Shown here one piece after another: positions 24,115 through 33,727 of a stretch of DNA of 64,000 nucleotides. The notes under the pieces were generated by a model. That model was not told where the DNA came from and did no database searches. It was given only the letters and a program-made list of their open reading frames with translations. A program made the position numbers and the translations under genes. How positions within the stretch are numbered: the first letter of the stretch is position 1; the number at the start of each line of letters is the position of its first letter. This stretch comes from Duganella sp. BJB480. GTDB lineage: Bacteria; Pseudomonadota; Gammaproteobacteria; Burkholderiales; Burkholderiaceae_D. The stretch covers positions 558,001 to 622,000 of the forward strand of contig QVIN01000001.1 in the NCBI GenBank assembly GCA_003416985.1, written 5' to 3'.

Positions 24115-27100
24115 GAATTTTCCTTCTTCGGTGGGTGGTTAACAAGGTACAGCAGATAAACCGGATCTTTATAGTTCATCACTTCTAACTGCTTGCGCGC
24201 TGTCGTTGCGCCGGCGTCCGAATCTAGGCAGACATGCGTCTTCACCCATGGCGCCAGAATATGAAAGTCTGCGCTCCCAGCTATTAACGGCGATAGGATG
24301 TCTTTAGCTGCCTTGCATTGGAGCCGCGCCGCGGTGGCGTCGTTCAGTGAGAAGTCTATCTCTGCATTGAGCAGTAATGCGTCTAACAGGTATCCGCGAA
24401 TGATCTGGTCGGTCGGAGCTGCTGCATGGATTTTTTTCAATTGCTCAAGCGAAGGGCGAAGTGTGGTCGCGGCTTCAGCGCTCCTGCCGTGACGAAGTTC
24501 TATCGCTGCTTGACGTTGTTTAACTGCGGCGACCAGCATTTGCAATGTGAGCTTCTTTGGTTCCAATTGGCTGAGTGTAGACAACCCTTCGTGAATTCGA
24601 TTCAGTTGTGCAAGTGCCTGGGTCTGCTCCATATCGGCACCCTTGAGATCTAGCGTTTTGAGCTGAGCGACATACAGATCTCGTTGCCACGAGCGGTTGC
24701 TTGGATCTTGTGTAACAAGCGAGGTGAGCAAGTCTTGGGCATCATTGAGGGCTCTAGCACTGCTGACCGTGTCGCCGATGGCCATTTTTACTTCCGCTTG
24801 ATGCAACCACGCCGCCGCCAGTGGTTTTAGCCATAACTTGTCAGTGGGATTGGCTTGATGAAGTGCCTGCAAGAGCCTTAATTGTCGCGCGAACAGCGTT
24901 TCGGCTTGCGTAAGTTGACCCAATTGTAGTTGAGCGCTTGCCAGCCAGGACAGGCTATCAGCTAAGTTTGCCGTTAGCTGCTTATCTGTTGGGGTGTGGT
25001 TAAGTGCTCGGGTCTTTAATTCTACCGACAACGTGAATTCCTTGGCGGCTTGTCGCACATCACTACGTCTTAAGGCCAGGGTACCCAAGGTGTTGTGTGC
25101 ATACGATTGTTCTATCCAACTGTCGGGATTAGCGGGAGCTGCTTCAGCCAAACGGTCGCTAAATGCCCTATACTCTTCAAAGAACTGCTGCGCCTGTTTC
25201 CATTCCTTGCGGTCGAAATGGATCTGCCCTAAGCCAAATGCATTTTCTCCCGCGCTTTTCAGTAAGACCGTATCGGTAGGGGTGACTTGTAATTGTCTGT
25301 TCAGGATATCGCGCCCCGCCAGTAGCGCGGAGTAGGCGCCGATTGGATCGCCACGTTCTGTTTTGACCTCGGAAATTAATTGCAGAGTTTTGGCCCGCTG
25401 GGCCAATGCGGTATAGCTGTCGTTCGACGTGGTTTTGTCGGACAGGTAGGTCAAGGCGCGGCTGCTGACGCTGTCGAGCAAGTCCAGCTTACCCAGCGGA
25501 CGTAGCTTGTCTACAAAGTCACCCAGCATATAGCCCATCAAATTTTCTGCCTCGGTGCGGTGCTGCTCGGCCGCCTGCTGTGCCGAGCGTGCCATCAGGA
25601 ACAGGCCGCCGGCCAGCAGCGCCAGGCCGGCCATGACGATGGTGATCGTCAAGCGCAGCCGCTCGCCGCGCTGCACGCCTTGCAGCGAGGCCTGCACGAA
25701 CGCCTGCTCCTGCGGCGTGAAGCTGAAGCCGCTGGTCTTGAGCAGCTGGCGCGCCTGGTTCGCCTGCGTACCCGACGGCAGCAGCATGTCGCGCGCGCGG
25801 CCGCTGTCCTGCCAGCGCCTCGCTTGCGCGCTGATGCGGCTGCGCACCTGCAGCGCTTGCCGGTGTTCCTCGATCCACGCCACCACGCGCGGCCAGCGCC
25901 GCAGCAGCGCTTCGTGCGCGATGCCGAACGCCGGTGCGCCGCCGTGCAGGTCGCTGACGAACAAGTGGGCGTCGACCAGCGCCTGCACCAGCCCGTGATC
26001 GGCCTCGTCGCGCAGCGCCGACCACGGCACGCGGCGCGAGGTGACGGTCGATTCGTCCTCAGCCACCAGCACCAGTTGCGACAGCACATGCGGTAGCGCG
26101 GCGATCTGCGCCCCGCCCAGCGCCGAGATGACCTGCTCCGCGCGCGCGCCGATCGCGCCCTCCAGCCCGCCCAGCGCGTGGAAGCTGGCGTGGCTCAATT
26201 CACCGTCGGGACTGCGCAGCCGGTACAGCTCCTGCAGACAGTATTGCAGCAGCGGCAGCGTGTCCGGGCCGGCCTTGGCGGCGTCGATCAGCACCTGGTC
26301 CAGCGATTCGCCGGTCTCGGCGTCGACCGTGTAGCGCAGCTGCGCCACCTGCACCGGATGGCGGATGATCTGGGCGATGTCGGCCGCGCCGGGCGGCGCC
26401 AGGTCGAAGTGGCCGCCGCGCAGCTTCATGCTCATCAGCGCGGGATGGGCGCTCAGGTGCGGGTAGAAGTCGTTGCGGCAGGCCAGCACGATCAGGATGC
26501 AGCCGGATCGCGCCAGCTGGTCGAGCACGTGGATGAACGCGGCCCGCTCCTGCTCGCCGATATGCGGCAGCCGGAAGATGGCTTCGAAACGGTCGATGAA
26601 CAGCATCAGCCGTATCGTCGGCAGCCGCGCCTGCAAGTGGTCGATCAGCCCCGGCAGGTCGTGCGCCATGCGCTGGGCCAGCGCCACCGCGCTGGTGTTT
26701 TCAAACAGCAGTTTGCCGTCCAGCTCGGCGTCCAGCAGCACGCTGGCCAGCGTGTCGAGCAGGCCGGACTGGCCCATGTCGGCGCAGTCGAGTTGCAGAT
26801 GGCTGGCGATGGCCAGGCCCGATTCGGCCGGCGCCGCGCCCGCCTTGAGCGCAGGGATCAGGCCGGCCTGCACCAGCGAGGTCTTGCCGGCGCCCGACGG
26901 CCCCAGCACCAGCACCATCGCGCACGCCGCCTGCACTTGGCCGACCACCACCTGCACCAGCTGGTCGACGCCGAGCTTGCGGCCGAAGAAGATCGCGGCG
27001 TGCTGCTCCTCGAATGCTTCCAGGCCGCGGAACGGCGAGGCGTGCAGCCAGCTGCCGTTGCTGACGTCGTCGTCATAGCTGAGCTCGGCCAGCAACCGGT

Positions 27101-27389
27101 AGCCGCGCTTGCGGATGGTTTCGATATAGCGCGGCTCGACCGCCGAATCGTCCAGCGCCCGGCGCAGCTGGGTGATGATTTTATGGACCGCGTTGTCGCT
27201 GGGGGAGATGTCGCCCCAGCACGCGTCGAGCAAGGTTTCGGCGGACACGACCACATGCGGATGCTTGCATAAATGCAACAGCACATCCATGGCGCGCGGT
27301 TCCAGCTGGCGGTTCAGGTCGCCGCAGCTGAGTGTATTGGTGGCGGGATCGACCCGCCACTGCCCGAAACGAAAGCTTTTGTGGTTCAC
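24111..27389 (-). CDS. wHTH - STAND ATPase - transmembrane - TPR regulator
   Basis: A 1092-residue protein in four parts. Residues 1-105 are an OmpR/CadC-type winged helix (FRFGQWRVDPATNTL ... KRGYRLLAEL). Residues about 115-520 are an nSTAND-type NTPase, opening SPFRGLEAFEEQ, with Walker A LGPSGAGKTSLV near residue 162 and Walker B-like RLMLFIDRFEAIF near 263. A single membrane helix lies at about 576-600 (TIVMAGLALLAGGLFLMA). The remaining 480 or so residues are TPR-like helical repeats, presumably periplasmic. This looks like a membrane-bound one-component regulator whose DNA-binding domain is joined to an ATP-driven switch. GC content drops sharply in the C-terminal half. It is coupled to a 121-residue gene and divergent from a DUF1906 gene that it may control. 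Confidence 0.85.
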   Translation of the reverse strand: MNHKSFRFGQWRVDPATNTLSCGDLNRQLEPRAMDVLLHLCKHPHVVVSAETLLDACWGDISPSDNAVHKIITQLRRALDDSAVEPRYIETIRKRGYRLLAELSYDDDVSNGSWLHASPFRGLEAFEEQHAAIFFGRKLGVDQLVQVVVGQVQAACAMVLVLGPSGAGKTSLVQAGLIPALKAGAAPAESGLAIASHLQLDCADMGQSGLLDTLASVLLDAELDGKLLFENTSAVALAQRMAHDLPGLIDHLQARLPTIRLMLFIDRFEAIFRLPHIGEQERAAFIHVLDQLARSGCILIVLACRNDFYPHLSAHPALMSMKLRGGHFDLAPPGAADIAQIIRHPVQVAQLRYTVDAETGESLDQVLIDAAKAGPDTLPLLQYCLQELYRLRSPDGELSHASFHALGGLEGAIGARAEQVISALGGAQIAALPHVLSQLVLVAEDESTVTSRRVPWSALRDEADHGLVQALVDAHLFVSDLHGGAPAFGIAHEALLRRWPRVVAWIEEHRQALQVRSRISAQARRWQDSGRARDMLLPSGTQANQARQLLKTSGFSFTPQEQAFVQASLQGVQRGERLRLTITIVMAGLALLAGGLFLMARSAQQAAEQHRTEAENLMGYMLGDFVDKLRPLGKLDLLDSVSSRALTYLSDKTTSNDSYTALAQRAKTLQLISEVKTERGDPIGAYSALLAGRDILNRQLQVTPTDTVLLKSAGENAFGLGQIHFDRKEWKQAQQFFEEYRAFSDRLAEAAPANPDSWIEQSYAHNTLGTLALRRSDVRQAAKEFTLSVELKTRALNHTPTDKQLTANLADSLSWLASAQLQLGQLTQAETLFARQLRLLQALHQANPTDKLWLKPLAAAWLHQAEVKMAIGDTVSSARALNDAQDLLTSLVTQDPSNRSWQRDLYVAQLKTLDLKGADMEQTQALAQLNRIHEGLSTLSQLEPKKLTLQMLVAAVKQRQAAIELRHGRSAEAATTLRPSLEQLKKIHAAAPTDQIIRGYLLDALLLNAEIDFSLNDATAARLQCKAAKDILSPLIAGSADFHILAPWVKTHVCLDSDAGATTARKQLEVMNYKDPVYLLYLVNHPPKKENS

Positions 27390-27559
27390 ACGGACCTTCT
27401 TGGTTCTCAGATAAGTTATTTGTAATCAATGACTTGGAGGCCGGAAGGTTTTCCGAAGGCCAATTCCATGCGGATTGACTACAGTTGTTTCATATCTACA
27501 TCTTTTGCAAATATTAACATTAACACGGGGAAACCACACCCCTTTCTACCGGAGATGTT

Positions 27560-28198
27560 ATGGTTGTTCTGACCGGCCTGAAAGCGCCATTTGAACTGAC
27601 GCAGCACGCAATAGCAATCAAGCAACAAGGGATCGATTTCGCGATCCGTTATTACAGCCACCAGGCGGGCAAGAGCCTGTCGCTGGCCGAGGCCCGTTCG
27701 CTGACGGACGCCAGCATCCAGATCGGCGCGCTGTGGCAGGCCGGCGGCGACCACCTGAATTACTTCAGCCGCGCCCAGGGCTGCGCCGACGGCGCCGCCG
27801 CCTATCTGATGGCGCAGCAGGTCATCACCCAGCCGTCCGGCTCGGCGATTTATTTCGCGGTGGATTTCAACCCGTCCGATGAGGCGATCGCCGGTCCCGT
27901 CTGCGCCTACTTCGAGGGCGTCAACCAGGCGTTCCGCGCGGCCGGGCCGGGCGAGCCCAGGTATCAGGTCGGCGTGTACGGCTCCGGCGCCTGCTGCGAG
28001 ACGATGCTGCTCAGGGGATTGGCGGCGTTGAGCTGGCTCTCGCCATCGCCGGAGTACCACGGCTCGCGCGACTATGTCGGCTTCAGCCTCAAGCAACTGG
28101 CGTCGGCCAGCCTGCAGGTCGACGACGGCAAGCGCATCAGCGTCGACCTGACCCGCACCAACGACGGCTATCCGGCAGGCCTGTTCCGGGTGCTGTGA
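27560..28198 (+). CDS. DUF1906 glycoside-hydrolase-like (GH25-like TIM barrel) protein
   Basis: A 212-residue protein with the DUF1906 pattern: 'QQGIDFAIRYYSHQAGKSLS' at the first strand, 'GSAIYFAVDFNPSD' carrying the acidic DxD position, and 'YQVGVYGSGACCETML' and 'LSWLSPSPEY' further on. The fold is related to GH25 lysozymes and to Rv2525c; enzymatic activity is not established. There is no signal peptide, so it stays inside or uses another export route. A GGAG ribosome site precedes the ATG. It is divergent from the STAND regulator across 170 bp and translationally coupled to the following 97-residue gene. Confidence 0.85.
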   Translation: MVVLTGLKAPFELTQHAIAIKQQGIDFAIRYYSHQAGKSLSLAEARSLTDASIQIGALWQAGGDHLNYFSRAQGCADGAAAYLMAQQVITQPSGSAIYFAVDFNPSDEAIAGPVCAYFEGVNQAFRAAGPGEPRYQVGVYGSGACCETMLLRGLAALSWLSPSPEYHGSRDYVGFSLKQLASASLQVDDGKRISVDLTRTNDGYPAGLFRVL

Positions 28199-28488
28199 TG
28201 CAAATAATACAATTTACCGAGGCCGTGTCGCTGAAGACGGTCAAGCCGGCCAAGACGATTTTTCTCAACAATACGGGGCAGGACCTGGTGCTGAAGTTCG
28301 TCACGGCGCCGGATATGTTGCTGGCGGCCTACACCATCAGCAACGGCGTCAGCGCGGCGATCGACAGCATCCGGCTCGGCACGGTCGACTATTATTCGGG
28401 CCACAGCCATAACTTCGCGATCGCGGCCGGCAGCACGGCTGTGCTGAACGTCACCAACAACGTCCTCAACATGGTGATCTCGCCCTGA
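28198..28488 (+). CDS. Small uncharacterised protein downstream of DUF1906
   Basis: A 96-residue beta-rich protein. The ATG shares a base with the preceding stop (TGATG), indicating translational coupling. Visible segments are 'TIFLNNTGQDLVLKFVTAPD', 'GTVDYYSGHSHNFAIAAGS' and 'VLNVTNNVLNMVIS', all consistent with a small beta-sandwich. No signal peptide and no recognised family. The coupling suggests a partner, inhibitor or carrier for the DUF1906 protein. Confidence 0.65.
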   Translation: MQIIQFTEAVSLKTVKPAKTIFLNNTGQDLVLKFVTAPDMLLAAYTISNGVSAAIDSIRLGTVDYYSGHSHNFAIAAGSTAVLNVTNNVLNMVISP

Positions 28489-28505
28489 TTTGATAAGATG
28501 CGGGC

Positions 28506-29666
28506 ATGAATCCCACCTCCCAAGGCCGCAACGCCGGCCTCGACACCTTGCGCGCACTGGCCATCGTGCTGGTGTTTGCCAACCATTACATGCTGTTCGT
28601 CAGTGCCAGCCCGACCTTCGGCTGGTTCGGCCAGGTCGGCTGGACCGGCGTCGACCTGTTCTTCGCCCTCAGCGGCTATTTGATCGGCAACCAGATCCTG
28701 GGCGGCATTCGCCGTTCGCGGCAGTCCGGCGGCGGCGAGCGCTTCTCGCTGGCGCGCTTTTACGCGCGCCGCCTGCTGCGCACCTTGCCGAACTTTTACT
28801 TCGTGCTGGCGCTGTATGCCTTGTGGCCGGCGTTCCGCGGCGCCAATGTGCTGCCGCCGTTGTGGAAGTTCCTCACCTTTACGCAGAATATCCAGCTGAT
28901 GCCGGGTACGGCGTTCTCGCACGCGTGGTCGCTGTGCGTGGAGGAGCAGTTCTACTTCCTGCTGCCGGCCGTGGCGCTGGCGATCGCCGCCTGCCGCAAG
29001 CCGCTGCTGCTGGCGTGGCTGGCCGTGATCGGCACGCTGCTGGCCGGGATGGCGATCCGCAGCCATCTGTGGACGCAATATGTGGGACCGGAGGAACAGG
29101 GCGGTTTTCATTACTACACGCTGATCTATTACTCGTCGCTGTGCCGTTTCGACGAGCTGGTGGCTGGCGTGGCGCTGGCGCTGGTCAAGAACTATCATGC
29201 GAACGCCTGGACTCGGCTCACCTCGCGCGGCAACTGGGCGCTGGCCGCAGGCGCGGCGTTGTTGGCGCTGACATGGTCGCTGTTCCTGGAAGACCATTAC
29301 GGCTATCCGATGACGGTGATCGGCTATCCGCTGCTGGGCCTGAGTTTTACGCTGTTGCTGGTGGCTGCCTTGAGCCCCGGGTCCCTGCTGCAACGCTTGC
29401 GCGTGCCGGGCGCGGCCAGCATCGCGCTGTGGTCGTATGCGATTTACCTGACGCACAAGACGCTGTGCGTGCTGCTGCGCGCGCCTCTGCAGGCGGAGGG
29501 CTGGGGGCCGAACAGCTGGCAGGCCATTGTGCTGATGAGCGCGGCCAGTCTGCTGGCCGGCTGGCTATTGCATCTGCTGGTGGAGACGCCGTTCATGAAG
29601 CTGCGCGACCGCTACGTGCCGGGCAATTTCGCGCGGCCTGTGGCGCCGGCGGGCGCTGTCGCTTAA
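28506..29666 (+). CDS. Acyltransferase-3 family membrane protein (OafA/YrhL-like)
   Basis: A 386-residue protein with about ten membrane helices. The family opening 'GLDTLRALAIVLVFANHY' is followed by 'GWTGVDLFFALSGYLIGNQI' and then the loop 'RFYARRLLRTLPNFYFVLAL', containing the conserved R-R of AT3 proteins. Such enzymes O-acylate surface polysaccharides, lipids or antibiotics at the inner membrane. There is no C-terminal SGNH domain. The acceptor is unknown and no polysaccharide cluster adjoins it. The gene's end overlaps the convergent hypothetical gene by 4 bp. Confidence 0.9.
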   Translation: MNPTSQGRNAGLDTLRALAIVLVFANHYMLFVSASPTFGWFGQVGWTGVDLFFALSGYLIGNQILGGIRRSRQSGGGERFSLARFYARRLLRTLPNFYFVLALYALWPAFRGANVLPPLWKFLTFTQNIQLMPGTAFSHAWSLCVEEQFYFLLPAVALAIAACRKPLLLAWLAVIGTLLAGMAIRSHLWTQYVGPEEQGGFHYYTLIYYSSLCRFDELVAGVALALVKNYHANAWTRLTSRGNWALAAGAALLALTWSLFLEDHYGYPMTVIGYPLLGLSFTLLLVAALSPGSLLQRLRVPGAASIALWSYAIYLTHKTLCVLLRAPLQAEGWGPNSWQAIVLMSAASLLAGWLLHLLVETPFMKLRDRYVPGNFARPVAPAGAVA

Positions 29667-30127
29667 TTCAGCTCGATCACGTCGAACGGCGACTGCATCG
29701 AACCCAGGAAGGCCATCACGCTGCGCGCGCGTTCGGCCATGTCCTCATGGCGGGTGGCGGCGATGGCGGCGCGCAGGCCGGGCACCACTTCGGTGATGTG
29801 CGGGCTGTCGTACGCGGCCACCAGCAACGCGGCCAGTTCGCTGGCGCGGCCGCGATTGTTGCGCATGCGCTCCTCCAGCATCGCCAGTAGCGCGCGCTGC
29901 ATGCGCGGCGTGGGATTGGTGATGTAGCCGAACACCAGCGGCGTGTTGCCGATGGCCTCGCACAGCCGGCTCTCGATCTGGTCCGGCTTGACGTCGGAAG
30001 CGATGTCGAAATACGCGCCATTCCAGCGCGTCCGTTCATACGGATGACCGGGCGGGAAGGATTCGGCCGTCTCGAAGCCGAGAACGTGGCTCAGGTAGCG
30101 CAGCCATTTGAGGATAGTGGGCATCAT
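29663..30127 (-). CDS. Hypothetical protein, 154 residues
   Basis: A soluble, mainly helical protein starting MMPTILKWLRYLSHVLGF, with 'HPYERTRWNGAYFDIASD' and a helical C-terminal half (ALLAMLEERMRNN; VPGLRAAIAATRHEDMAERA). No signal peptide, membrane segment or known motif is recognised. Codon usage matches the neighbours, which supports a real gene. It may form a unit with the pirin gene transcribed toward it, but a hairpin lies between them. Confidence 0.6.
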   Translation of the reverse strand: MMPTILKWLRYLSHVLGFETAESFPPGHPYERTRWNGAYFDIASDVKPDQIESRLCEAIGNTPLVFGYITNPTPRMQRALLAMLEERMRNNRGRASELAALLVAAYDSPHITEVVPGLRAAIAATRHEDMAERARSVMAFLGSMQSPFDVIELN

Positions 30128-30166
30128 CCCGGCATTTTATCCTGAGACGGGAAACTGATGGGGAGA

Positions 30167-30199
30167 CAGCCGCCGGGCAGTATGCCTGTCCGGCGGCTG
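30167..30199 (-). terminator. Possible terminator hairpin after the pirin gene
   Basis: CAGCCGCCGG (30167-30176) pairs exactly with CCGGCGGCTG (30190-30199) over a short loop, just downstream of the pirin stop. No U-tract follows on the minus strand, so termination efficiency is uncertain. Confidence 0.4.
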
Positions 30200-30207
30200 G
30201 TGCAACC

Positions 30208-31077
30208 TTAAACGTGGGCTTCCTCGCCCAGCTTGCCGGCGCGGAAATCCTCAACGGCGGCGAAGATCTCGGCCTGCGTGTTCATCACGAACGGGCCATA
30301 CTGCGCGATCGGCTCGTTCAGCGGCCGGCCGGCCACCAGGATCAGGCGGCTGGCCTGCTCCGCATGCACCGTCACGCCGTCCGCGCCCGCCGTGTTGGCC
30401 AGGATCGCCATGCGGCCCGACGCCACCGCCTTGTCGCCCACATTCACCTCGCCGCGATAGGTGAAGATGAAGGCGTTGTGGCCTTCCGGCAGCGCCTGGC
30501 TGAAGCTGGCGCCGGCCGGCAGATGGATGTCGAGATAAACTGGTTCCGTCACCTCGCGCTGCACCGCGCCGGCCACCCCGTGGCTGCTGCCGGCGATGAC
30601 TTTCACGTCCACGCCATCGGCCGTGGTGAAGGCCGGCACGTCGGCGCCGTTGAAATCGCGGTACCACGGCGCCTGCATCTTGTCCTTCGCCGGCAGGTTC
30701 AGCCACAGCTGGAAGCCCTCCATCACGCCTTCTTCCTGCTCCGGCATCTCCGAGTGGATCACGCCACGACCGGCAGTCATCCACTGCACGCCGCCGTTGG
30801 TCAGCAAGCCTTCGTTGCCGGCGCTGTCCTTGTGGCGCATGCGGCCTTCCAGCATATAGGTCACGGTCTCGAAGCCCCGGTGCGGGTGGCTGGGGAAGCC
30901 GGCGATGTAGTCGTTGGCCTGGTCGCTGCCGAAATTATCCAGCATCAGGAACGGGTCCAGCCGGCGCTGCAATGGCTGAGTCAGCACGCGGTTGATCTTG
31001 ACGCCGGCGCCGTCCATGACGGCCTGGCCGCTGATGATGCGTTCTACGCCGCGAGGGCTGTTTACTTGGTCGGTCAT
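30208..31077 (-). CDS. Pirin family protein
   Basis: This 289-residue bicupin carries the pirin N-terminal signature 'GFPSHPHRGFETVTYMLEG', with His ligands for the metal, and 'QWMTAGRGVIHSEMPE', holding another His and Glu. Several bacterial pirins act as quercetin 2,3-dioxygenases or redox-sensitive regulators. It lies 17 bp downstream of an FMN azoreductase gene, in the same direction. A joint role in handling quinones or flavonoid-like aromatics is plausible; this is inference. Confidence 0.92.
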   Translation of the reverse strand: MTDQVNSPRGVERIISGQAVMDGAGVKINRVLTQPLQRRLDPFLMLDNFGSDQANDYIAGFPSHPHRGFETVTYMLEGRMRHKDSAGNEGLLTNGGVQWMTAGRGVIHSEMPEQEEGVMEGFQLWLNLPAKDKMQAPWYRDFNGADVPAFTTADGVDVKVIAGSSHGVAGAVQREVTEPVYLDIHLPAGASFSQALPEGHNAFIFTYRGEVNVGDKAVASGRMAILANTAGADGVTVHAEQASRLILVAGRPLNEPIAQYGPFVMNTQAEIFAAVEDFRAGKLGEEAHV

Positions 31078-31094
31078 GGCAATCTCCTTGTTTG

Positions 31095-31694
31095 TTACAC
31101 CAGTACTGCGTTGATCTCCGCTTCGGCCTGGGCCTGCGCCTTGGCCACGGCTTCCGGACCCATGCCCAAGCCTTCGGCGAAGACGTACTGCACGTCGCTC
31201 AGGCCCACGAAGTTCAGGAACATCTTGATGTGCGCCAGTTGCGTGTCGGTCGGCGCGTCGCGGTGCATGCCGCCGCGGGCCAGCGCCACATACACTTTTT
31301 TGCCGGTCAACAGGCCGACCGGGCCGGTCGGGCCATATTTAAACGTCACGCCGGCGCGGGCGATCGCATCGAACCAGCTTTTGAGTTGCGCGGTGATGCC
31401 GAAGTTGTAGGTCGGCGCGCCGATGACGATCACGTCGGCAGCCTGGACCTGGGCGATCAGCGCGTCGTCCAGCGCCACGCGGGCGGCCTGGGCTTCGGTG
31501 CGCTGGTCGGCCGGGGTGAACAGGGCTTGCAGCGTCGGCTCGTCGATCACCGGATGCGGATCGGTCGCCAGGTCGCGGCGCAGCAGCGTGGCGGCCGGAT
31601 TGGCGGCGCGGACCTTGGCGACGATGGCGTCGGCCAGGCGGGTGGATTCGGAACCGGTGCTGCGGGCGCTGGAGTTGATTTGCAAGATGTTCAT
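31095..31694 (-). CDS. azoR: FMN-dependent NADH-azoreductase
   Basis: The ATG at 31694 gives 199 residues, the standard AzoR length; the frame runs far upstream without homology. The flavodoxin-like opening is [20 protein letters not shown]. It is followed by '[20 protein letters not shown]', the FMN-binding and dimer region, and '[16 protein letters not shown]'. The enzyme reduces quinones and azo dyes with NADH. It is divergent from a LysR regulator across 112 bp and precedes the pirin gene, a common arrangement for an inducible detoxification unit. Confidence 0.93.
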   Translation of the reverse strand: MNILQINSSARSTGSESTRLADAIVAKVRAANPAATLLRRDLATDPHPVIDEPTLQALFTPADQRTEAQAARVALDDALIAQVQAADVIVIGAPTYNFGITAQLKSWFDAIARAGVTFKYGPTGPVGLLTGKKVYVALARGGMHRDAPTDTQLAHIKMFLNFVGLSDVQYVFAEGLGMGPEAVAKAQAQAEAEINAVLV

Positions 31695-31806
31695 GGTGTT
31701 GCTCCTGTTATTGGGTTTGTGCTGCGATGGAGTCACTTTAATCGTTTCAAATTCATTCCGGAAGCCGTTAAAATGGATAACATTAGTCCACTGATGGAAC
31801 AATCCC

Positions 31807-32718
31807 ATGGAAATCGACCCTGGCGACCTGCTTTTGTTTGCCCGCATCGTGGAATGCGGCAGTTTCAGCCTGGCGGCGCAGCGCGTGCAGCTGCCCAAAT
31901 CGACGGTCTCGCGCCGGATCTCGCTGCTGGAGGCGCAACTGGGCGAGCGCCTGCTCCAGCGCACCACGCGCAAGCTGGTGCTCACCGAGTTCGGCGCCAG
32001 CCTGCTGGAGCACGCGCGGCGGGTGGCCGACGAAACCGAGATGGCCGGCGCGCTGGCGCAGCACCGGCAGGGCGCGCCGAGCGGGCTGCTGCGGGTGTCG
32101 ATGCCGGCCGACTTCGCCAACCTGACGATGGGCGGCATGATGGCGCGCTTCATGAACCAGTACCCGGCCATCTCGCTGGAGCTGGACCTGTCGCCGCGCC
32201 GGGTCGACCTGGTGGCGGAGAATTTCGACCTGGCCATCCGCATGGGCAACCTGCCGGACGACGCCTCGCTGGCCGCGCGCCGCGTCACCTTGAGCAAGAT
32301 CGCCTTGTACGCCTCGCCGCTGTACACCTCGCTGCGCGGACTGCCCGAGCATCCCGACGACCTGTTCCGGCACGACCTGCTCAGCCTGCCGCCACGGCTG
32401 AACGGCCTGATACGCTGGAAGCTGTTGCGCGGCAAGGTGGAGTGGGAGCGCGAGATGCCGGTGCGCCTGATGGCGAACTCGCCGGAAATCCTGGTGCGTA
32501 TGGCGGCCAGCGGCGTCGGCATCGCCGCCTCGACCGAGCTGTTCGCGCGCGAGTATCTGCAGAGCGGGGAGTTGGTGCGGGTGTTGCCGGAGTGGGCATT
32601 CCCGGTCGTCACGGGCTGGGCGGTGTTCCCCGGCCGCCGGCTGATGCCGGCAAAGACCAGGGTGTTCCTCGACATGCTGGAGACCGCCTTCGAGGACGGC
32701 CGGCCAGTGGAGCGGTGA
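31807..32718 (+). CDS. LysR-family transcriptional regulator
   Basis: A 303-residue regulator with an N-terminal winged helix ([20 protein letters not shown] ... [17 protein letters not shown]) and a substrate-binding domain of the CrgA/DhcR-like subgroup ('[19 protein letters not shown]', '[12 protein letters not shown]'). It is divergent from azoR and therefore the likely regulator of azoR-pirin. The intergenic symmetric element TGGA-N9-TCCA (31774-31790) is a possible binding site, although it lies close to this gene's own start. The effector is unknown. Confidence 0.92.
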   Translation: MEIDPGDLLLFARIVECGSFSLAAQRVQLPKSTVSRRISLLEAQLGERLLQRTTRKLVLTEFGASLLEHARRVADETEMAGALAQHRQGAPSGLLRVSMPADFANLTMGGMMARFMNQYPAISLELDLSPRRVDLVAENFDLAIRMGNLPDDASLAARRVTLSKIALYASPLYTSLRGLPEHPDDLFRHDLLSLPPRLNGLIRWKLLRGKVEWEREMPVRLMANSPEILVRMAASGVGIAASTELFAREYLQSGELVRVLPEWAFPVVTGWAVFPGRRLMPAKTRVFLDMLETAFEDGRPVER

Positions 32719-32721
32719 GGC

Positions 32722-33600
32722 TTACTGCTTCAGCGTGGCCATCGCCTGGCCCAGTTGCACGGCGCCGGCCGGCTGCCAGGCCGGGTTGAAGCTCAGCACA
32801 TCCTTCGGGAACAGCATTACGACGGTCGAGCCGAGCAGGAAGCGGCCCAGTTCCTCGCCCTTTTTCAGCACGATGTCCTGGTCGTCGTACTGCCACTCGC
32901 ACACATGCGGCATGCGCGGCGGATTGACCACGCCGTGCCACACGGTGGCCATGCTGCCGACGATGGTGGCGCCGACCAGCGTCATCACGAACGGGCCGTG
33001 GGCGGTGTCGAACACGCACACCACGCGCTCGTTGCGCGCGAACAGGCCGGGGATGCCGCGCGCCGCCGCCGGGCTCACCGAGAACAGCTCGCCCGGCACG
33101 TAGATCATGCGGGTCAGCCTGCCGTCGCAAGGCATGTGGATGCGGTGGTAGTCGCGCGGGCTCAGGTACAGGTTGGCGAAGCTGCCGTTCTGGAACTTGG
33201 CGGCCAGCTCGGCGTCGCCGCCCACCAGCGCCGTGGTCGTGAAGTTGTGGCCCTTGGCCTGGAAGATCTGGTCGTCCTTGATCGCGCCGAACTGGCTGAT
33301 GCGGCCGTCGATCGGGCAGATGAAGTCGGCGTCCGCCATCGGGCGCGCGTCCGGGCGCAGCGCGCGCGTGAAGAACTCGTTGAAGCTGCTGTAGTTCTCG
33401 ATGTTCGGATCGAGCGCCTCGTCCATGTTGACGTTGTACTTGCCGACGAACCAGCGGATCAGCCAGGTGGTTTTGCCGCCCCATTTGGCGCCGGCCACGC
33501 GGCCGGCAAAATTGGTCAACGCTCCCTTGGGAAGCAGGTAGTGCGGCAGGACAGCAAGACGAGACACGATAGGGTATCCATACAATGAACGATCGCGCAT
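32722..33600 (-). CDS. psd: Phosphatidylserine decarboxylase proenzyme
   Basis: A 292-residue protein that converts phosphatidylserine to phosphatidylethanolamine at the inner membrane. The self-cleavage site LGST, whose Ser becomes the pyruvoyl group, lies near residue 256 in '[14 protein letters not shown]'. '[14 protein letters not shown]' holds the conserved His residues and '[10 protein letters not shown]' the Asp-Gly region. Length and order are normal. An alternative GTG start at 33567 would remove eleven residues and also fit. A single gene, convergent with the LysR gene. Confidence 0.94.
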   Translation of the reverse strand: MRDRSLYGYPIVSRLAVLPHYLLPKGALTNFAGRVAGAKWGGKTTWLIRWFVGKYNVNMDEALDPNIENYSSFNEFFTRALRPDARPMADADFICPIDGRISQFGAIKDDQIFQAKGHNFTTTALVGGDAELAAKFQNGSFANLYLSPRDYHRIHMPCDGRLTRMIYVPGELFSVSPAAARGIPGLFARNERVVCVFDTAHGPFVMTLVGATIVGSMATVWHGVVNPPRMPHVCEWQYDDQDIVLKKGEELGRFLLGSTVVMLFPKDVLSFNPAWQPAGAVQLGQAMATLKQ

Positions 33601-33727
33601 TATAGCGCCGGCCGCCGGCGCGGTTTAGAAAAATGGACTAAACACGCAGCGCAACTTGCCAAATTCCGAACATTTTGATTAAAACAAGGCATAATGCGCG
33701 GACTTGTCCTACAACTTGCCCTTCAGA

